Part shown: piece by piece, positions 23,240-34,284 of the stretch
How the letters are laid out: each line of letters opens with the position of its first letter
How positions within the stretch are numbered: the stretch's first letter is position 1
Source of the DNA: Haemaphysalis longicornis
Lineage: Eukaryota; Arthropoda; Arachnida; Ixodida; Ixodidae
Length of the DNA: 64,000 nt
Reading direction: 5' to 3'
Assembly: GCA_013339765.2 (NCBI GenBank)
Contig: CM023457.1
Span: 50,989,745-51,053,744, forward strand
Position numbers and translations under genes: made by a program
The notes under the pieces: model-generated
Database searches by the model: none
Seen by the model: the letters and a program-made list of their open reading frames with translations, nothing else
Told to the model about the DNA's origin: nothing

Positions 23240-23880
23240 GCGATGATGAGGCGCTGGGAAACACAGAGAAAATATGTTTTGAGATGAGGTTGAGAGCAAT
23301 GGATCATCGAAGGTGGGCAGCTAAGGTTTCTGGGTACGTATACTTGAAAAGCGTGGACACGCAATGGTTAAGGAAGACTAGAAAGCTAACGATGAAATAC
23401 GGAAAAAACAGTGGAGAATCCAAAACAGCCAAGGCAACCAAAAGAGAGGCAAGGCAGAAGGAAACGAACAAATGCAGAGAGAAAATGGAAGGTGAAACGT
23501 CGTTAGAGATGTTCAGGGCTGAGAAATTGAGCGTCAGAAAGAAAGATTTCTAGGATAATTCTCAGGGCAGTGCTTTGCTTTTTGAGGCTAGAGCAGGTTG
23601 CTTGCGGGCTAAGAGCTGTGTGGGGAAGTATTCACAAAATGGTGGGGTACGCGTGGTCTGCGGAAAAGAAACAGAAACTATGCGGCACATAGCGTTAGAA
23701 TGCGAGGGTATCCATCCGAATCTACACGAAGGAAATATTCGGCTTCCAGAAGCCGTAGGATTTAAGGGTAGCAGAGAGGAAGTTAACTTCAAGGCTGTCG
23801 AGGCGGCGAAAAGAAGATTAGAATGTTGGTGGATGAAAAGCAGAGAGGGGAATATTGCTTAGGACAGTTACCACCTGTAA
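23240..23880 (+). pseudogene. LINE C-terminal fragment
   Basis: EKICFEMRLRAMDHRRWAAK and VDTQWLRKTRKLTMKYG, then (frame changed) LLFEARAGCLRAKSCV and VRVVCGKETETMRHIALECE. C-x2-C-like and H-x4-C spacing marks the LINE C-terminal knuckle. It ends REGNIA-stop at 23862. A frameshift at about 23555 separates the two parts. Confidence 0.7.
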
Positions 23881-24841
23881 CGGGAAAAAAATGTATTTTG
23901 TGCATAATAATAACAAAACGTATTTTGTGAAAGGCCCTTGGAGGTAGTATTCCCACGACAATTTAAAGTTTCTTTAGTACAGAAAATTTAGGCTAGAGAC
24001 GACCCTGCGCTGCTTAAGTTTTTGAAGGTTTGCCCTATTATGTAAATTGAGTATGCTGTGACAGGAATAAACAGAATCAATAAAACGCAAAGCTAAGTTT
24101 ATAATTTTCGCCGCTTCTCATGACTGCGATTTTTTATAGCCAGATGTGGCATATGTATCCAGATACATAGGTTACTTTATTTTTATACAACTTTTTATCT
24201 TTTTAGTTTTCATCTGTTTCTTTTCGATATTGATGTACACTTGCGTTATTATAACGATTAAATGTGTTAGTCCGCCAAATACGATGTCTTTCAAAGAAAT
24301 TCATTTATTTTTTATTTGTGCTTCCGCGGCGTTTTTTTCCGCGGCGTTTTTTTTTTGGGGGGGGGGGGGGGCGTTTTTTTCTGGGATTTTTCATTTTATA
24401 ATTTTTTGGTTTTGTTAATTTAAAAGATTTGTTAATTGGTAAGGACGAATTGTAACCAAATTTCGTCGTTTCTAGATTCAAAAAGTGAAGCCCAGGTTTG
24501 AAAAGTAGTCAAGGACTCTGGATGTACTGAGCATGCTATCGCAGCGGCTAGGAACAAACGGAAATAAATAAAAAAACAATACGAAAATGTTTTTATAACG
24601 TTTCATAAACTGGGTACGTTATTCCTGGAACGGGCTAAAAGGAAAATACCAAACGGGAAGGTTCTTTCGCCCCGGGTTGAAACGGGACGGAACAAGCGGG
24701 AAGGGTGAAATGGGAATGGGTTCAAACGAGAACCTCCCCTAAATAGCGCTAGCATTAAACAAAGAGTATAAAACATAGGTATATTAGTCCTTTTTGGTAA
24801 GATGACACGTCATCACCCCGCTACAAAGGGGAAACCAATAG
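23881..24841. other. Unassigned, AT-rich with a G(14) run
   Basis: No gene seen. A T/G homopolymer switch lies at 24347-24372. 24640-24730 has repeated CGGGAAGG/CGGGACGGAA-type words that may be a decayed minisatellite. Confidence 0.3.

Positions 24842-24927
<86 letters not shown>
24842..24927. repeat. (AATC)n microsatellite
   Basis: About 21 perfect AATC units. Identical in unit to the Ruka tail, but the sequence to the left (24780-24840) is not a recognisable Ruka body. Confidence 0.96.
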
Positions 24928-24928
<1 letters not shown>

Positions 24929-25246
24929 GTTGTGTACCTGGGTAAATCTCAACGAGCTTAAAGGTGGGTGTCTGGAGTCACGCTTAGGACCAGGAAACGA
25001 GCGCCCTGTATCAAAAAACAAACTCGGCTGGCAGGCATCATAGCCAAAATAAAAGCAATAAGCAAAATTAAAATCAGCAACATCTGACGTCGTATAGCCC
25101 TGGCGAAAACGGGGCTGGGGAGTTAACGCTGCTTCGTCTGTTCACCTATTACTTTTTTAGAGTTAGCGATAAAATTAGAATCGTTGTTACTGAAAAAAAA
25201 AAACTGCCTAAAAACACTGGTTTTATACTTGCATTTTGTGTTTATA

Positions 25247-25490
25247 CCCGCCGCAGTGGCTCAGTGGCTAAGGCGTTGTGCTGCTGAGCACGAGGTCGCG
25301 GGTTCAATTCCCGGCCGCGGCGGCCGCTTTTCTGATGGAGGCGAAAAGTAAAAACGCCCGTGTGTACGAGATTTCGGCACACGTTAAAGACCCCAAGGTG
25401 GTGAAAATTAACCCGTAGCCCTCCACTGCCGCGCGCCTCATCGCCCGCGTTGCGCCGAGGCGTTAAACCCTACAATCAATCAAATCAACC
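25247..25490 (+). mobile_element. Ruka-type SINE, copy 4 (complete)
   Basis: Complete structure: CCCGCCGCAGTGGCTCAGTG with the A box (TGGCTCAGTGG), the B box GGGTTCAATTCCC, GGCGGCCGCTTTTCTGATGG, the ACGTTAAAGACCCC block and the tail CTACAATCAATCAAATC. It lies in the first intron of the plus-strand gene model. Confidence 0.95.
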
Positions 25491-26162
25491 AATTTTTAGG
25501 TTTATGGTCCCTTTGAAAACGAAGCAAAACGTTTGATAACATCGTACGCTCAAGATTTGAGCTGCATTCTGCACCCGCTAATTTGAGCACACGTTCGCGT
25601 AATGTAATTTCTGCGCAACCAGTCCAGGTGTTATCTATGCACACTCAGTCATCACCAAGTCTTATCACCGCTTCAATGCTGTCTGGACTTAATTTAGGCA
25701 CCTAGTTGCTATGAAAAACGGTCTCTATCGCCTAAAGCTCTCAGCCAGTGATCCAGACGATATGGCGAAGCTGCAGTGCATAGTCCCGTTAGATGGCACA
25801 GCTCACTGAATTCTGTTTGTTGGAGATAAGAGGTTCGATGCGGCCATGTTTTCGCTAAGATTAGGTCGAGCACTTTAGACGCCGCGGCGCGCTTCGACCT
25901 TGGCCTTTAGAAAATTGCTTTGCTAAGTGTCTCCCAAACCTCTTACCCGTATCACTGCTTTTATCTTCATGAGGGCTATAAGTGGCAAATAATGCTAGGA
26001 CAGTTCAAAATCAGTTAGGGGACAGGCACTGTGAGATAGGCGAAAATTAGATAGATGATGTGCTGATTTGCCGCTGAAATTTATGAGTACGAACTGGACA
26101 ATGCGCCAAAAGACAATCACTTCATCCTAATCACTGACGTAACAAAAGTGAAGAAAGCAAAA
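25491..26162. other. Unassigned
   Basis: No gene or repeat recognised. Confidence 0.25.
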
Positions 26163-26500
26163 AAAAAAAAATATTAGCAGTGGCTTAGCTCGTCTATGCC
26201 AGGATATACGTAGCGTGAGCGAAGGTTCAGCTGGTTATTCTTAGGTTTCCTGGTTGTGTGGGATTAGCTGATTATCATGCTTACTGCTGATAAAACGATT
26301 TCCAATCCAATCCAATCCAGTCCAGTCCAGTCCAGTCACTGCTCCTCGCGCATGCGCAGCACGGCAGCTCAGAAGCCACGCGAAACGGCTATCAAGCGGC
26401 TCCGGCGCAGCGTCAGACTTGGTTACTGCGCAACGGAGGCGCACAGCTGGGCACGCGCCGGCTTCAGTCTTCGCTGCACATTTCACTTTCGTGTTTTACC
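26163..26500 (+). mobile_element. AATCC-array element, uninterrupted copy
   Basis: Reads TTAGCAGTGGCTTAGCTCG, CAGGATATACGTAGCGTGAG, AAGGTTCAGCTGGTTATTC and TTTCCTGGTTGTGTGGGATT. Next come AAACGATTTCC, (AATCC/AGTCC)n at 26303-26337 and CGCATGCGCAGCACGGC. It shows what the 41-44 kb composite looked like before its inner element inserted. Confidence 0.7.
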
Positions 26501-28201
26501 GATTGCTATGACAGAGGAATCAAACAGTTTTTTTTTTTGGGGGTGCTTGCCGCGCCTTCACTTATCATCGTCACCGTTTTGTGAAACCGATTATGTAAAG
26601 TTGGCTTTCTTGCAGTGCGTTTCGCGGCGACATCGAACGCCATCAGTGAGGCATAGGAAGCTCCGCTTTAAAAGTTCGAGGACAGCTAACCCTGGATGCC
26701 ATTAATGTTCAATCCAACGCCTGAGACGCTTTGCTTCCGACCTGTGTTCTCGAAGGCCTTTGTCCTCTTGCCGCAATTGAGACGATCTGCTTGTCGATAC
26801 GCTTCCGCCTCACTTGCGGCAATTCGCGCCGCGCCGCGCGCCCAGAAACGCCGCCGCTTTTGAAGGCCACACTACTGGGAGCGCGCCTGCGCAAATCGGC
26901 AGCAGCTGCGGAGCAAACCGGTCCTCGCCCTCTCCGACGGGGGAGCAGGGAAGAACGGGTCTGCGCCAGGGGTTTATGCAGAATTTCGATTTTGGGGGGG
27001 TGTCGGTGGGATGTTTGGGGGGGGGGGGGTGTATAAATCCCTTGGAAGGGTGCTTGTGGTTGCGGATTTTTTTTTTTTTGGGGGGGGGGGGGGGCTGAGT
27101 TTTGGGGGGTGGAGGGGGTGGACTGTGGGGGGGGGGGGTATAATCCCGGGACTCTGCGCGCTCGCCGGCTCTCGGCGCCGGGCGAGCTCCCCGGAGAGAG
27201 CACTGACCTCGCAGCTCACGTGACCCGGGCGCTGATTGGCTCGTTGAGTTTGGCACAAAGCTCCCTGCTGGAAAAATGGATACAACATGGGGTACAAGAA
27301 CCATCTTTGCGCGGCAGAGGAAGCTTGCCGCGAAAGGGTGGTTTGCGGCGCGCATTTTGCGCGCGCGGCGCCGCAAGTGAAGACGTACTGTTTCAGTGTT
27401 GGAGACGCGGACGCCAGCGATCGCTCAGTGGGCCATTCAATGCTTTCGCATTAAATTGTTTTGGTAGCCACTCTAGCGCGTATTGGGAATAACTCATGAT
27501 TTGGTGACAAGTGGGAGCAGCGCTGTGCTTACAAGTATTCCCAGACTTTTCGCACTCGGGGTGCCCCAAAATTCGCCAAATTAAACTTGGTACGCGTGGT
27601 TCAAATTTGGACAACACGCAGCTCGAGCCACTACAGTAGGCCACTGCCGCGCCAGATGGCGACACCGGCTCAGTGTCTTATGGATCGCTCCACAAAGCAG
27701 CGTGATACTTTCTCCGTTAGACGTGCCGTAAGTTCTCGCAAGTGGAGACCGCCTCAACGCACATACCTCACCAACAACGAGTTGAAGGCGTGATTAACCA
27801 AGCATTTCCGCGTTAGGTATTTCAATGAAGACAGCCGTCTTTGAAAAAAAGTGACTGCCTCCCTTATGCTCACCTTGGCGCTTTCGCCTGCTGTATTTTC
27901 TTTCTGTATTAATTCAACCAGTGTCTCAATCCTAGTAACACACACACACGTGGGCGTTAAAACCGGTGTTTTGGGGAACAAAGTCGAACTCAATAAGGCA
28001 TTAACATTTAGTGCTCATTTACAAAACGCTTTTGCATCGTGATTCTTCGCCGGTGTCTTGAAATGGGGAGCGTGCGCCGTTTGAAGTTGGCGCTCTTTGA
28101 CAACAGCAAGTTTTAAAATTGGCGCGCAAATAAACTGGCGCGAATTCTCGTTTCATTGTAAAAAGTTGGTCCGCACCATAGAGTTTCATTATTTCATACC
28201 G
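26501..28201. other. Unassigned; GC-rich block with G homopolymers
   Basis: 26700-27370 is GC-rich with several G(9-13) runs (27015, 27078, 27127). Proline- or glycine-rich open frames there come from these runs. CTCACGTGACCCGGGCGCTG followed by ATTGGCTCG near 27216-27243 resembles E-box and CCAAT promoter elements, but no first exon could be defined. 27380-28200 shows nothing recognisable. Confidence 0.3.
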
Positions 28202-28712
28202 ATAGAGTTTCATTCTAGAGGGAAATCTGGCGCCACTGTCTAGGGCAGCGGCGCTTCAGCGAGCGTTCCGTTATGTACCGGGCATACAAATAAATATGGT
28301 ACCGGGTATGGTCCCAGTACTGGGCAGGCGCGTTCAATTTGTCCTTGTCCTGGCTCATGAACAGACTGAAAAGCTGCCTCTGGCTGCAAAAAAGCAACAA
28401 TACTACTTACTCTAAAGGATTATTCAAATTTGTTTTGTGATTGTAAAATTGAAGCTCCAAAAAGATTTATTTGTCAGGCATTATTTAGAAGCTTCATGCA
28501 AGATGAACAAGAAAAAGATGCTACCTTTTTTGTTTATTTTGGCTTCAAGACAAAAAAGGAAGCCATGTGGCTAGCCAAGCCAAGTAGGCGAGGAACGTCG
28601 CTAGCTGCAATGGCGGCGCGCACGATAAGGTGGCTAGAATTCTAGCCACCTTACCCACGACGTCCAGGGATTGCAGCCCAGATTTCCCTTTAGTATATAT
28701 TAGTATGAAACT
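28202..28712. mobile_element. MITE (GAGTTTCAY..GAGGGAAATCTGG ends), copy 1
   Basis: Left arm AGAGTTTCATTCTAGAGGGA then AATCTGGCGCC; right arm CAGATTTCCCTTTAGTATA then ATTAGTATGAAACT. The interior carries AGCGAGCGTTCCGTTATG, GCCTCTGGCTGCAAAAAAGC and AAGTAGGCGAGGAACGTCGC, all shared with copies at 56457 and 63127. Confidence 0.85.
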
Positions 28713-28889
28713 GTACGCTTCGCATGGTACGGCTCGGTATTATTTTTTTTGTCTGCGGCTGTTACAGCAGCGGCAATGCACTGCCGTGAGTGCGCAGACG
28801 ACAGTGCAGACGAAATCGATACAACCTCGTGACCGTTCTCTCAATTTCGGCTTGCTTTTTTTGTGTCTTTTATTTATCGTCTGTTTCAG

Positions 28890-29040
28890 TCGAGGCGGAC
28901 GAGGCCCGCAGCGTCGGCTGCCTGCGACATCATTGCACCGCCGAGCGGCTGGGCCAACCGCTACACCAGTTGGTTCGGTCGCGCCCACGCAGCAGACGAC
29001 GCCGCCTCGCCGGAAAAGTCCCTCTCGTCTTTCGAAATAG
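28890..29040 (+). CDS. Candidate internal exon of the unrecognised plus-strand gene
   Basis: A T-rich tract and CTGTTTCAG end at 28889. The exon then encodes SRRTRPAASAACDII, GWANRYTSWFGRAHAADD and SPEKSLSSFEI, and ends at ATAG|GTTCGT with one leftover base (G). The sequence is GC-rich against AT-rich flanks and reads as ordinary soluble protein with an aromatic patch (WANRYTSWFG). Its phase-0 start fits the candidate first exon, and its leftover G plus AC from the 31689 exon make a GAC (Asp) codon. A fragment of a Ruka SINE 3' end lies about 100 bases downstream in the next intron. No homology is recognised. Function unknown. Confidence 0.5.
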
Positions 29041-29139
29041 GTTCGTTAACCCGCTTCCGGATATCCTTGCTTTCGAAACTTCGTTTCTGGTTCGAACGCG
29101 ACCAGTTTCTGAAGCGCTTTTCACAAAATGCTTCTTTGA

Positions 29140-29205
29140 GGCGGTCAAAATTAATCCGGAGCCCGCCTCCATCGTCGGTGCGTTAAACCCCAGAATCAAT
29201 CATCA
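29140..29205 (+). mobile_element. Ruka-type SINE 3' fragment
   Basis: GGTCAAAATTAATCCGGAGC then GTGCGTTAAACCCCAGAATC and AATCATC: only the last about 60 bases of the SINE. Confidence 0.75.
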
Positions 29206-29288
29206 TCTACTTCTTTTCAACCCCTCCTTCCTTCCCCGCAGACGTAACAATGAAACCAGAGCAAATACACAACGGCGACAAGCCACAT

Positions 29289-29373
29289 TTAGGTTAGGTT
29301 AGATTATGTGAGGTTAGGTTAGGTTAGGTTAACTTATGTAAGGTTCGGTTGGGTTGGGTTTGGTTGGGTTAGG
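29289..29373. repeat. TTAGG-like interstitial repeat
   Basis: AGGTTAGGTTAGATTATGTG then AGGTTAGGTTAGGTTAGGTT and degenerate GGTTGGGTTGGG units. TTAGG is the ancestral arthropod telomere repeat. Weaker GGTTA-like tracts occur at 55796-55915 and 62985-63010. Confidence 0.7.
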
Positions 29374-29719
29374 TTTACTCCGATACGTGACAGTAACTGA
29401 CAATATACAGGGCTAATTGTTTGATTGATTTTCTAGTATAGGCCGTGGCTGTCCATATGTCGCAGTGGATACTCCTGTTGTGTCAATGTTCCGCAGATGC
29501 GACTGAGAACAGCGCATCCACTTTATCTGTGCGCTAGGGTGTCAAGGCAGTATGCGAGACAATTTCGTTGCAACTTTAATTATAAGGTTAGTTGGACAGG
29601 CATTGTGCCAGCTTTTAATACGTAGACTTTCATAGTTTTTTTTTTTCTTATATGGCGTATAGGCGCAAGCTCTCGGCTAACCTCACCTTTGCGTTCGAGC
29701 GCATCCTTTCTTCTCACGG

Positions 29720-29997
29720 CGACCAGAGCAGCAGCAGGGATGCATGTGAAATGCACGTATACAATCGTGAACAAGTGGAACGCGAACGCGAAAATGTGAT
29801 CCATAACGCACAAATAGCGTGATGCCTTTTTATCAGAGTCGAAATGACGCGTACAAAAACAAAGTTGGGAAATGAGGCTTTCCACATTGCCGTCAACCAT
29901 GCGTAGCGCGCCATTATTGGACTTACACGAGCAGTATAGTTTTCGATTTTGCGTGTTCTGGTGCATATTTTCGTGTTCGCACTTCATTTGTCCGTGA
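29720..29997. mobile_element. Inverted-repeat element, copy 2 of the 22645 family
   Basis: CGATTTTGCGTGTTCTGGTG then CATATTTTCGTGTTCGCACTTC (29943-29990) matches the right arm of copy 1. GAACGCGAACGCGAAAATGTG at 29778-29798 is the opposing arm. Confidence 0.5.
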
Positions 29998-30178
29998 CTG
30001 CTTATGCATGCAGACATGTACAGATACATACATACATACATACATACATACATACAACATACTACATACATACATACATCATACATACATACATACATAC
30101 ATACATGCATACATAAATACATATACACACACGCGCGCACGCACACTCACACAAACACACACGCACGCTTACGTACAC
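29998..30178. repeat. (CATA)n grading into a CA-rich tract
   Basis: CATA units at 30024-30128, then ACACACGCGCGCACG-type repeats. Tyr/Ile/His open frames across it are artefacts. Confidence 0.95.
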
Positions 30179-31688
30179 ACCAAATACGGAACACCGTTCG
30201 CATCTTCTACTGGAGAACCGGTCCCGATATGGCGCCCGGTACAGGGAGGACGCACGTGCGGATGGGAGGAACTGGTTTCGGCGCTCCTACGCGCACGCAG
30301 TGGCGCCGATCGGCTGCCGTTTCCCGTACCGGTACCGGTTCTACGGTGCTTATATCTCTGCTATAACTTGGTGCCAACTGCGCACCTCCTAACCTGTAGT
30401 AGCTGAACATCAATGAAGCAGTCTAAAGGAGCACCACTGAGTAGGGTAGCATCAGGTCATGCGGGAATGCGCACATACGGAGACTTCTGACGCCAAAGAA
30501 AAAAAGTCAAGGTGAAAGAAAGAAAACGTGCAACTCACGCTTCCTTATACATTCGGAACAAAAACAAACACCGCGAGGAGGGTACTCGAAACCAAGCAAG
30601 TAACGCGCAGCATTGGTAAGTGGCGTACGTGTGTTTGTGTACGCGATTTTTTTCTTTCCTGCTTCCAGCGAATTCGAGAAGCGGCGTGAGCACTGTTTAT
30701 TTTTCTTAGCAGTGATGCATCAACAACATAAATCGTTATCATTCATGATGAAACAAACATACGCAAGACGACGCATGCATATTTACTTTTATGATCCAGG
30801 TGTTTTGAAGGTAGTGGGAGGGGTATACTGAAGACAACAGCTAACTATTTCAAATTTCAAAGTTTAAGGGGGGATGAAATTTCAATTTTCAAAAAATTTC
30901 AGCCCTGGCTTTTCCAACTGAATCTTTAATTATTCACCATTTATTTTATGCAACAGCTTTTAATCCACTTGAAACATCCTGTATAATGTAATAATTAAGA
31001 CTGTTATTCGTTTGTTTAGGGAAGAGCAATAGCGCCCTCTGGGCGTCACTCAAAATTCACTTGCAATCGCCTTAACGCGTGATACAATCGCCAACAATAA
31101 TAACATTATAAGCTAATTAATTTACTCCTCGTACAGGAACAACAAAACTCAAATGATAGTAATGTGTCAGTAACAAGTTATCAAGAAAACGAACGAAACA
31201 ACGTGAAGTAGGGAATTAAATATCCACCCTTGACAGACTTGACGTGTGACCTAGGGAAATGACTGTCATATCGAGTCTGAACTCGTATAAGTGTACCAGG
31301 ACCAGGGGGGTGCGCTCCTTTTTGACAACATGGGCGCTCGAGCTCCCCCCGACTCCCCCCTCCCCCCATCCGGCGACCCTGGAAACAGCGACATCTACAC
31401 GACTTGAATGCACGCCTAAATGTGGTGCCGCCAATTGGGCTTGCCTCTTTACAAAGAAGAAAAATAAAATGAAGGAGGAAAGTTGGCACGACGCATCCAT
31501 CTGGCGTACATCTCGCGGAGTCCCGTGACGGGCGCGGCCGCTCGCGTCGTCTGCTTCCACTCTCGATTTCTCGCGCGCGCGCTTGGCAGACGATACGCGT
31601 TTAGCAGACGACGCGATTCTCTTGTCTCATTCCGGCCTCCACGACCGCTCACTTTCTCTTCTCCGTCCCCCCTACTCTCTTGGCACAG
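30179..31688. other. Candidate second intron of the plus-strand gene
   Basis: No mobile element clearly recognised. 30215-30345 contains GGTACCGGTACCGG-type palindromic words. The last 40 bases form the pyrimidine tract before the 31689 exon. Confidence 0.3.
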
Positions 31689-32099
31689 ACGACGCCACAT
31701 TCCTGGAGTGCCTCGTCAATGACGTCGGCAGCCCGGACGACACCCAGCAGCGTCACTTCCTAGCGAAGACACCTCCCCGACTCGACGGCGTCGTTGTGGC
31801 CGCCACCACCAGCCGTCCGGCCCTCGTCGCCGTCGCCGGTCTTGCGAAAGGCCAAGAAGAAAGTGACGTTCGCCTCCAACGGGGCGTCGGCGTCCAAGGC
31901 CAAGGCGAAGTCGATGCCAGACCTGCTCGAGCCGCCCGACCTCTCGGCGGCTGAGACCCAAAGTGCCGAGCCCAGGCCCGAGCCCAAAGCGACGTCTTCC
32001 TCTAAGAACCCGTTCGTGTTTGCGTCCTTCATGCCGTTCTCGACGAAGCGCACTAGTTCCTTTACGAACACCGGTCCACCGGTAGTGGATCAAAGATGA
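31689..32099 (+). CDS. Candidate terminal exon of the unrecognised plus-strand gene, PP1-docking-like motif
   Basis: A long pyrimidine tract and GGCACAG end at 31688. In the phase set by the previous exon the sequence reads DDATFLECLVNDVGSPDDT and FLAKTPPRLDG, which looks like real protein. The same frame then becomes arginine/glycine-rich and stops at 31954. In the next frame, from about 31794, the sequence reads RKAKKKVTFASNG, KSMPDLLEPPDLS, NPFVFASFMPFSTKRTSSF and ends PPVVDQR-TGA at 32099. This is the more protein-like ending. KKVTFA (31857-31874) fits the RVxF docking motif for protein phosphatase 1. Explanations are a one-base indel between about 31780 and 31850, or an alternative acceptor (ACCACCAG|CC, exon start 31813) that would also fit the phase. 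No family recognised. Confidence 0.55.
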
Positions 32100-32230
32100 A
32101 GAGTTGACGGGACTTTGTCCCCTTACAGACTGTGTACATAGTGAACAAACGCTTGAACTACAGTGAGTTCTTTACCATGGTACCTGTTGTTACAAAATGC
32201 ATCGTTTGGGGTGTTTACTTCGGTGTTTGA

Positions 32231-32236
32231 ATTAAA
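32231..32236 (+). promoter_or_regulatory. Poly(A) signal ATTAAA
   Basis: ATTAAA lies 132 bases after the TGA of the plus-strand terminal exon and is followed within about 20 bases by GT-rich sequence (GCGGTGCGTGT). It is the first plausible cleavage signal after the stop, so the 3' UTR would be about 150 bases. Confidence 0.5.
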
Positions 32237-32250
32237 AGCACGCGGTGCGT

Positions 32251-32567
32251 GTATTTCGCTTCCTCTGCTGGGTTGTTTGAATCCCGCGTAAGTGCAGCGT
32301 TGTGCGGTTTATTTTGGGCGGCGTTAATTTGCGTCGTGTTTGTTCAACGACGACCCGATTCGCAGGTATACGTACAGAATGATGCAGGTCAGGGTAGCGG
32401 GCCGACTGCGCGTTTCCGTTGGTCCCTTTCGATAATAACAGCAGCTATCGAAGGCAGCGGTCATAGGATTGAGGGAGATCTGCCAACCACAATCAGGTTT
32501 ATCATTCTTTGCCCAGGCTTGTTTGGTATGGTAGGGGGGTATACACACGCACACAAAACAGAGTTAC
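32251..32567. other. Unassigned
   Basis: Intergenic sequence after the plus-strand gene; nothing recognised. Confidence 0.25.
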
Positions 32568-33110
32568 GCGGGTTTTTTAAGTGCAGAGCACTTTAGGCGC
32601 TCGCCTTGTCGTCTTGGCTCGTTCGTCGCTCGACCCAAGTATGGCGTCCCGGGTTAACGCTGTTGTTCGCGGCCTACTCCAGAGGCTTCGGAAGCCAAGC
32701 GCTTTATATAGTCATACGCGTTCGAAACTCGTGAAACGCTGGCGCTTGTCATACATCTTCCCGTTGTTTAGCGCAAAGAAAACTCTAGGTACATTTGAGG
32801 AAAAATATACGTAATTAACCGGCAGCGCCCGCGTTCTTTTAGTTAAGGACGCCCGTTGGGTTGGTTTTTACGTAAACGCAAAATCTGGCAGCGCAACGCC
32901 GGCACGTGTAGGGAGAAAAGCAAAAAGAGAACAGAACTCTGGCTGGCGCAGTTTCAGGCAGGGGGCGCGCGAGCACTGCGAAGGCGGGAAATTGGAATTG
33001 CATTTGGTGGTAACAGTGAGCGCAGAACGGCGCTACAGCCCGTTATGGCGAATCACTGCTCTCCACTTCCGACAGCTTTCACATTGAGTGGAACGGCTTT
33101 AATTTTTTTT
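32568..33110 (+). repeat. 0.55-kb dispersed repeat, copy 2
   Basis: Collinear with 18471-19018 (same orientation), with small deletions on each side. It ends at the shared GAGTGGAACGGCTTTAATTT, after which the copies diverge. Confidence 0.85.
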
Positions 33111-33124
33111 TTGCTTTTTATGAA

Positions 33125-33390
33125 GAGCAATGTACCACACTTTGTCAAAATTTTCTAGGCCAAACCTAAGCCTTCTGGACCACACAGAATTCAAAGAGTA
33201 AGCTTTACCTCTAAATGTGACAAAATTATTTTATGATATGAAATTACCGTGTTTTCTCACCTACGGGCAGAAACTTGGAGCTCACTAGGGGTTAACTTAA
33301 ATTGAAACGCTGCCTGCGATGATAGGGCTTCGGGCTTGGGTCGGAGAAAATTTTGAAAGACAAATTGTGTAGAGTATAAACTCGAGGGGG
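33125..33390. mobile_element. TTTGTCAAAATTTT-family element, copy 2, with half copy downstream
   Basis: TTTGTCAAAATTTTCTAGGCC (33139-33159) is mirrored by GGAGAAAATTTTGAAAGACAA near 33342-33362. A further right arm (GGCCTAGAAAATTTTACAAAG) lies at 33655-33675. Between them, 33425-33500 and 33725-33810 are a direct duplication (GCATTTTTATACGCA, CAAGCATTGCTAAGTGC). Confidence 0.55.
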
Positions 33391-33840
33391 CATGTCTAAT
33401 CACGGCATCGAACTTCAATAAGGTATCACCGACGTTGTAGGGGCATGGTTAAGGGCATTTTTATACGCAAAAATCTTTCAAGCATTGCTAAGTGCATACA
33501 AGGGCAATAATTAATATGAGAGGACTTGCCTGCATGGGACCTAAAGGGGGCATCAGAGAGATGAATATAAAAGAACATTTTTAAAGTTTTGAAAGAACTT
33601 TTGCCTTGGACTAAGCTTGACATTTAATTTTGCAGCCTGCGCGTTATTTCGGTTGGCCTAGAAAATTTTACAAAGACTAAGCGTTATAAATTCGAGGTGC
33701 CTGCTAATCACGCATCGAAATTCCATAAGGTATCACCGACTTTTACATTTGGTAAAGAGCATTTTTATACGCAGATCTGCAAGCATTGCTAAGTGCGATA
33801 CAAGACAATCAATTCTCTGACGCAGACTTCCTACTGTACC

Positions 33841-34284
33841 TAAAGGGGCCACAGACAAAAATAAAACATTGTTAAAGTCGAAAGAACTAGCCTTTAACAA
33901 CTCGATTCTCTCTACTACAGCCGCAAGAAACGTTTTATAAAGAAAAAAAAATAATTTAAATTTCGCGCCAGAGTAACGCATTATGGGCCAGCAAAAAAGA
34001 ATTAAGAGCCTGACAACTGCACGTTAACATTCAAATGATATATGTTTAGTCATGTTTCGTGGTGCTGGCTTAGGTCGGCGGCCACCAAGTTGGACAAACA
34101 AGATTCCGTGACGTCACCGAAATTCCGTGACGTCACCGGAAAGTGTCTGAGGGGCCGCCACTGCATCATCTGTTTTCTGTACTGTCTCAACCATTGGTTT
34201 GAAGTCTGCGATCAAAACTGGTGCCATTATTATCAAGACGAAGCAGCCTTTTATTAAAACAAACGTGTCGTCATGGTCCCTTTA
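33841..34284. mobile_element. MITE with TAAAGGGGCC / GGTCCCTTTA ends
   Basis: Ends CTAAAGGGGCCACAGACAAA and GTCGTCATGGTCCCTTTAG. The interior TTATGGGCCAGCAAAAAAG, ACTGCACGTTAACATTCAA and TTCCGTGACGTCA matches 48308-48826 block for block. A duplicated TTCCGTGACGTCACCG lies at 34104-34139. No coding capacity. Confidence 0.7.

Noticed and set aside
26709..27376. Proline-rich and glycine-rich frames of up to 188 codons
   Set aside because: Produced by G homopolymers in a GC-rich block. No conserved motif or splice support, and frames overlap on both strands.
29289..29373. A chromosome end
   Set aside because: The TTAGG-like tract is under 90 bases, degenerate, and flanked on both sides by ordinary sequence including a candidate gene.
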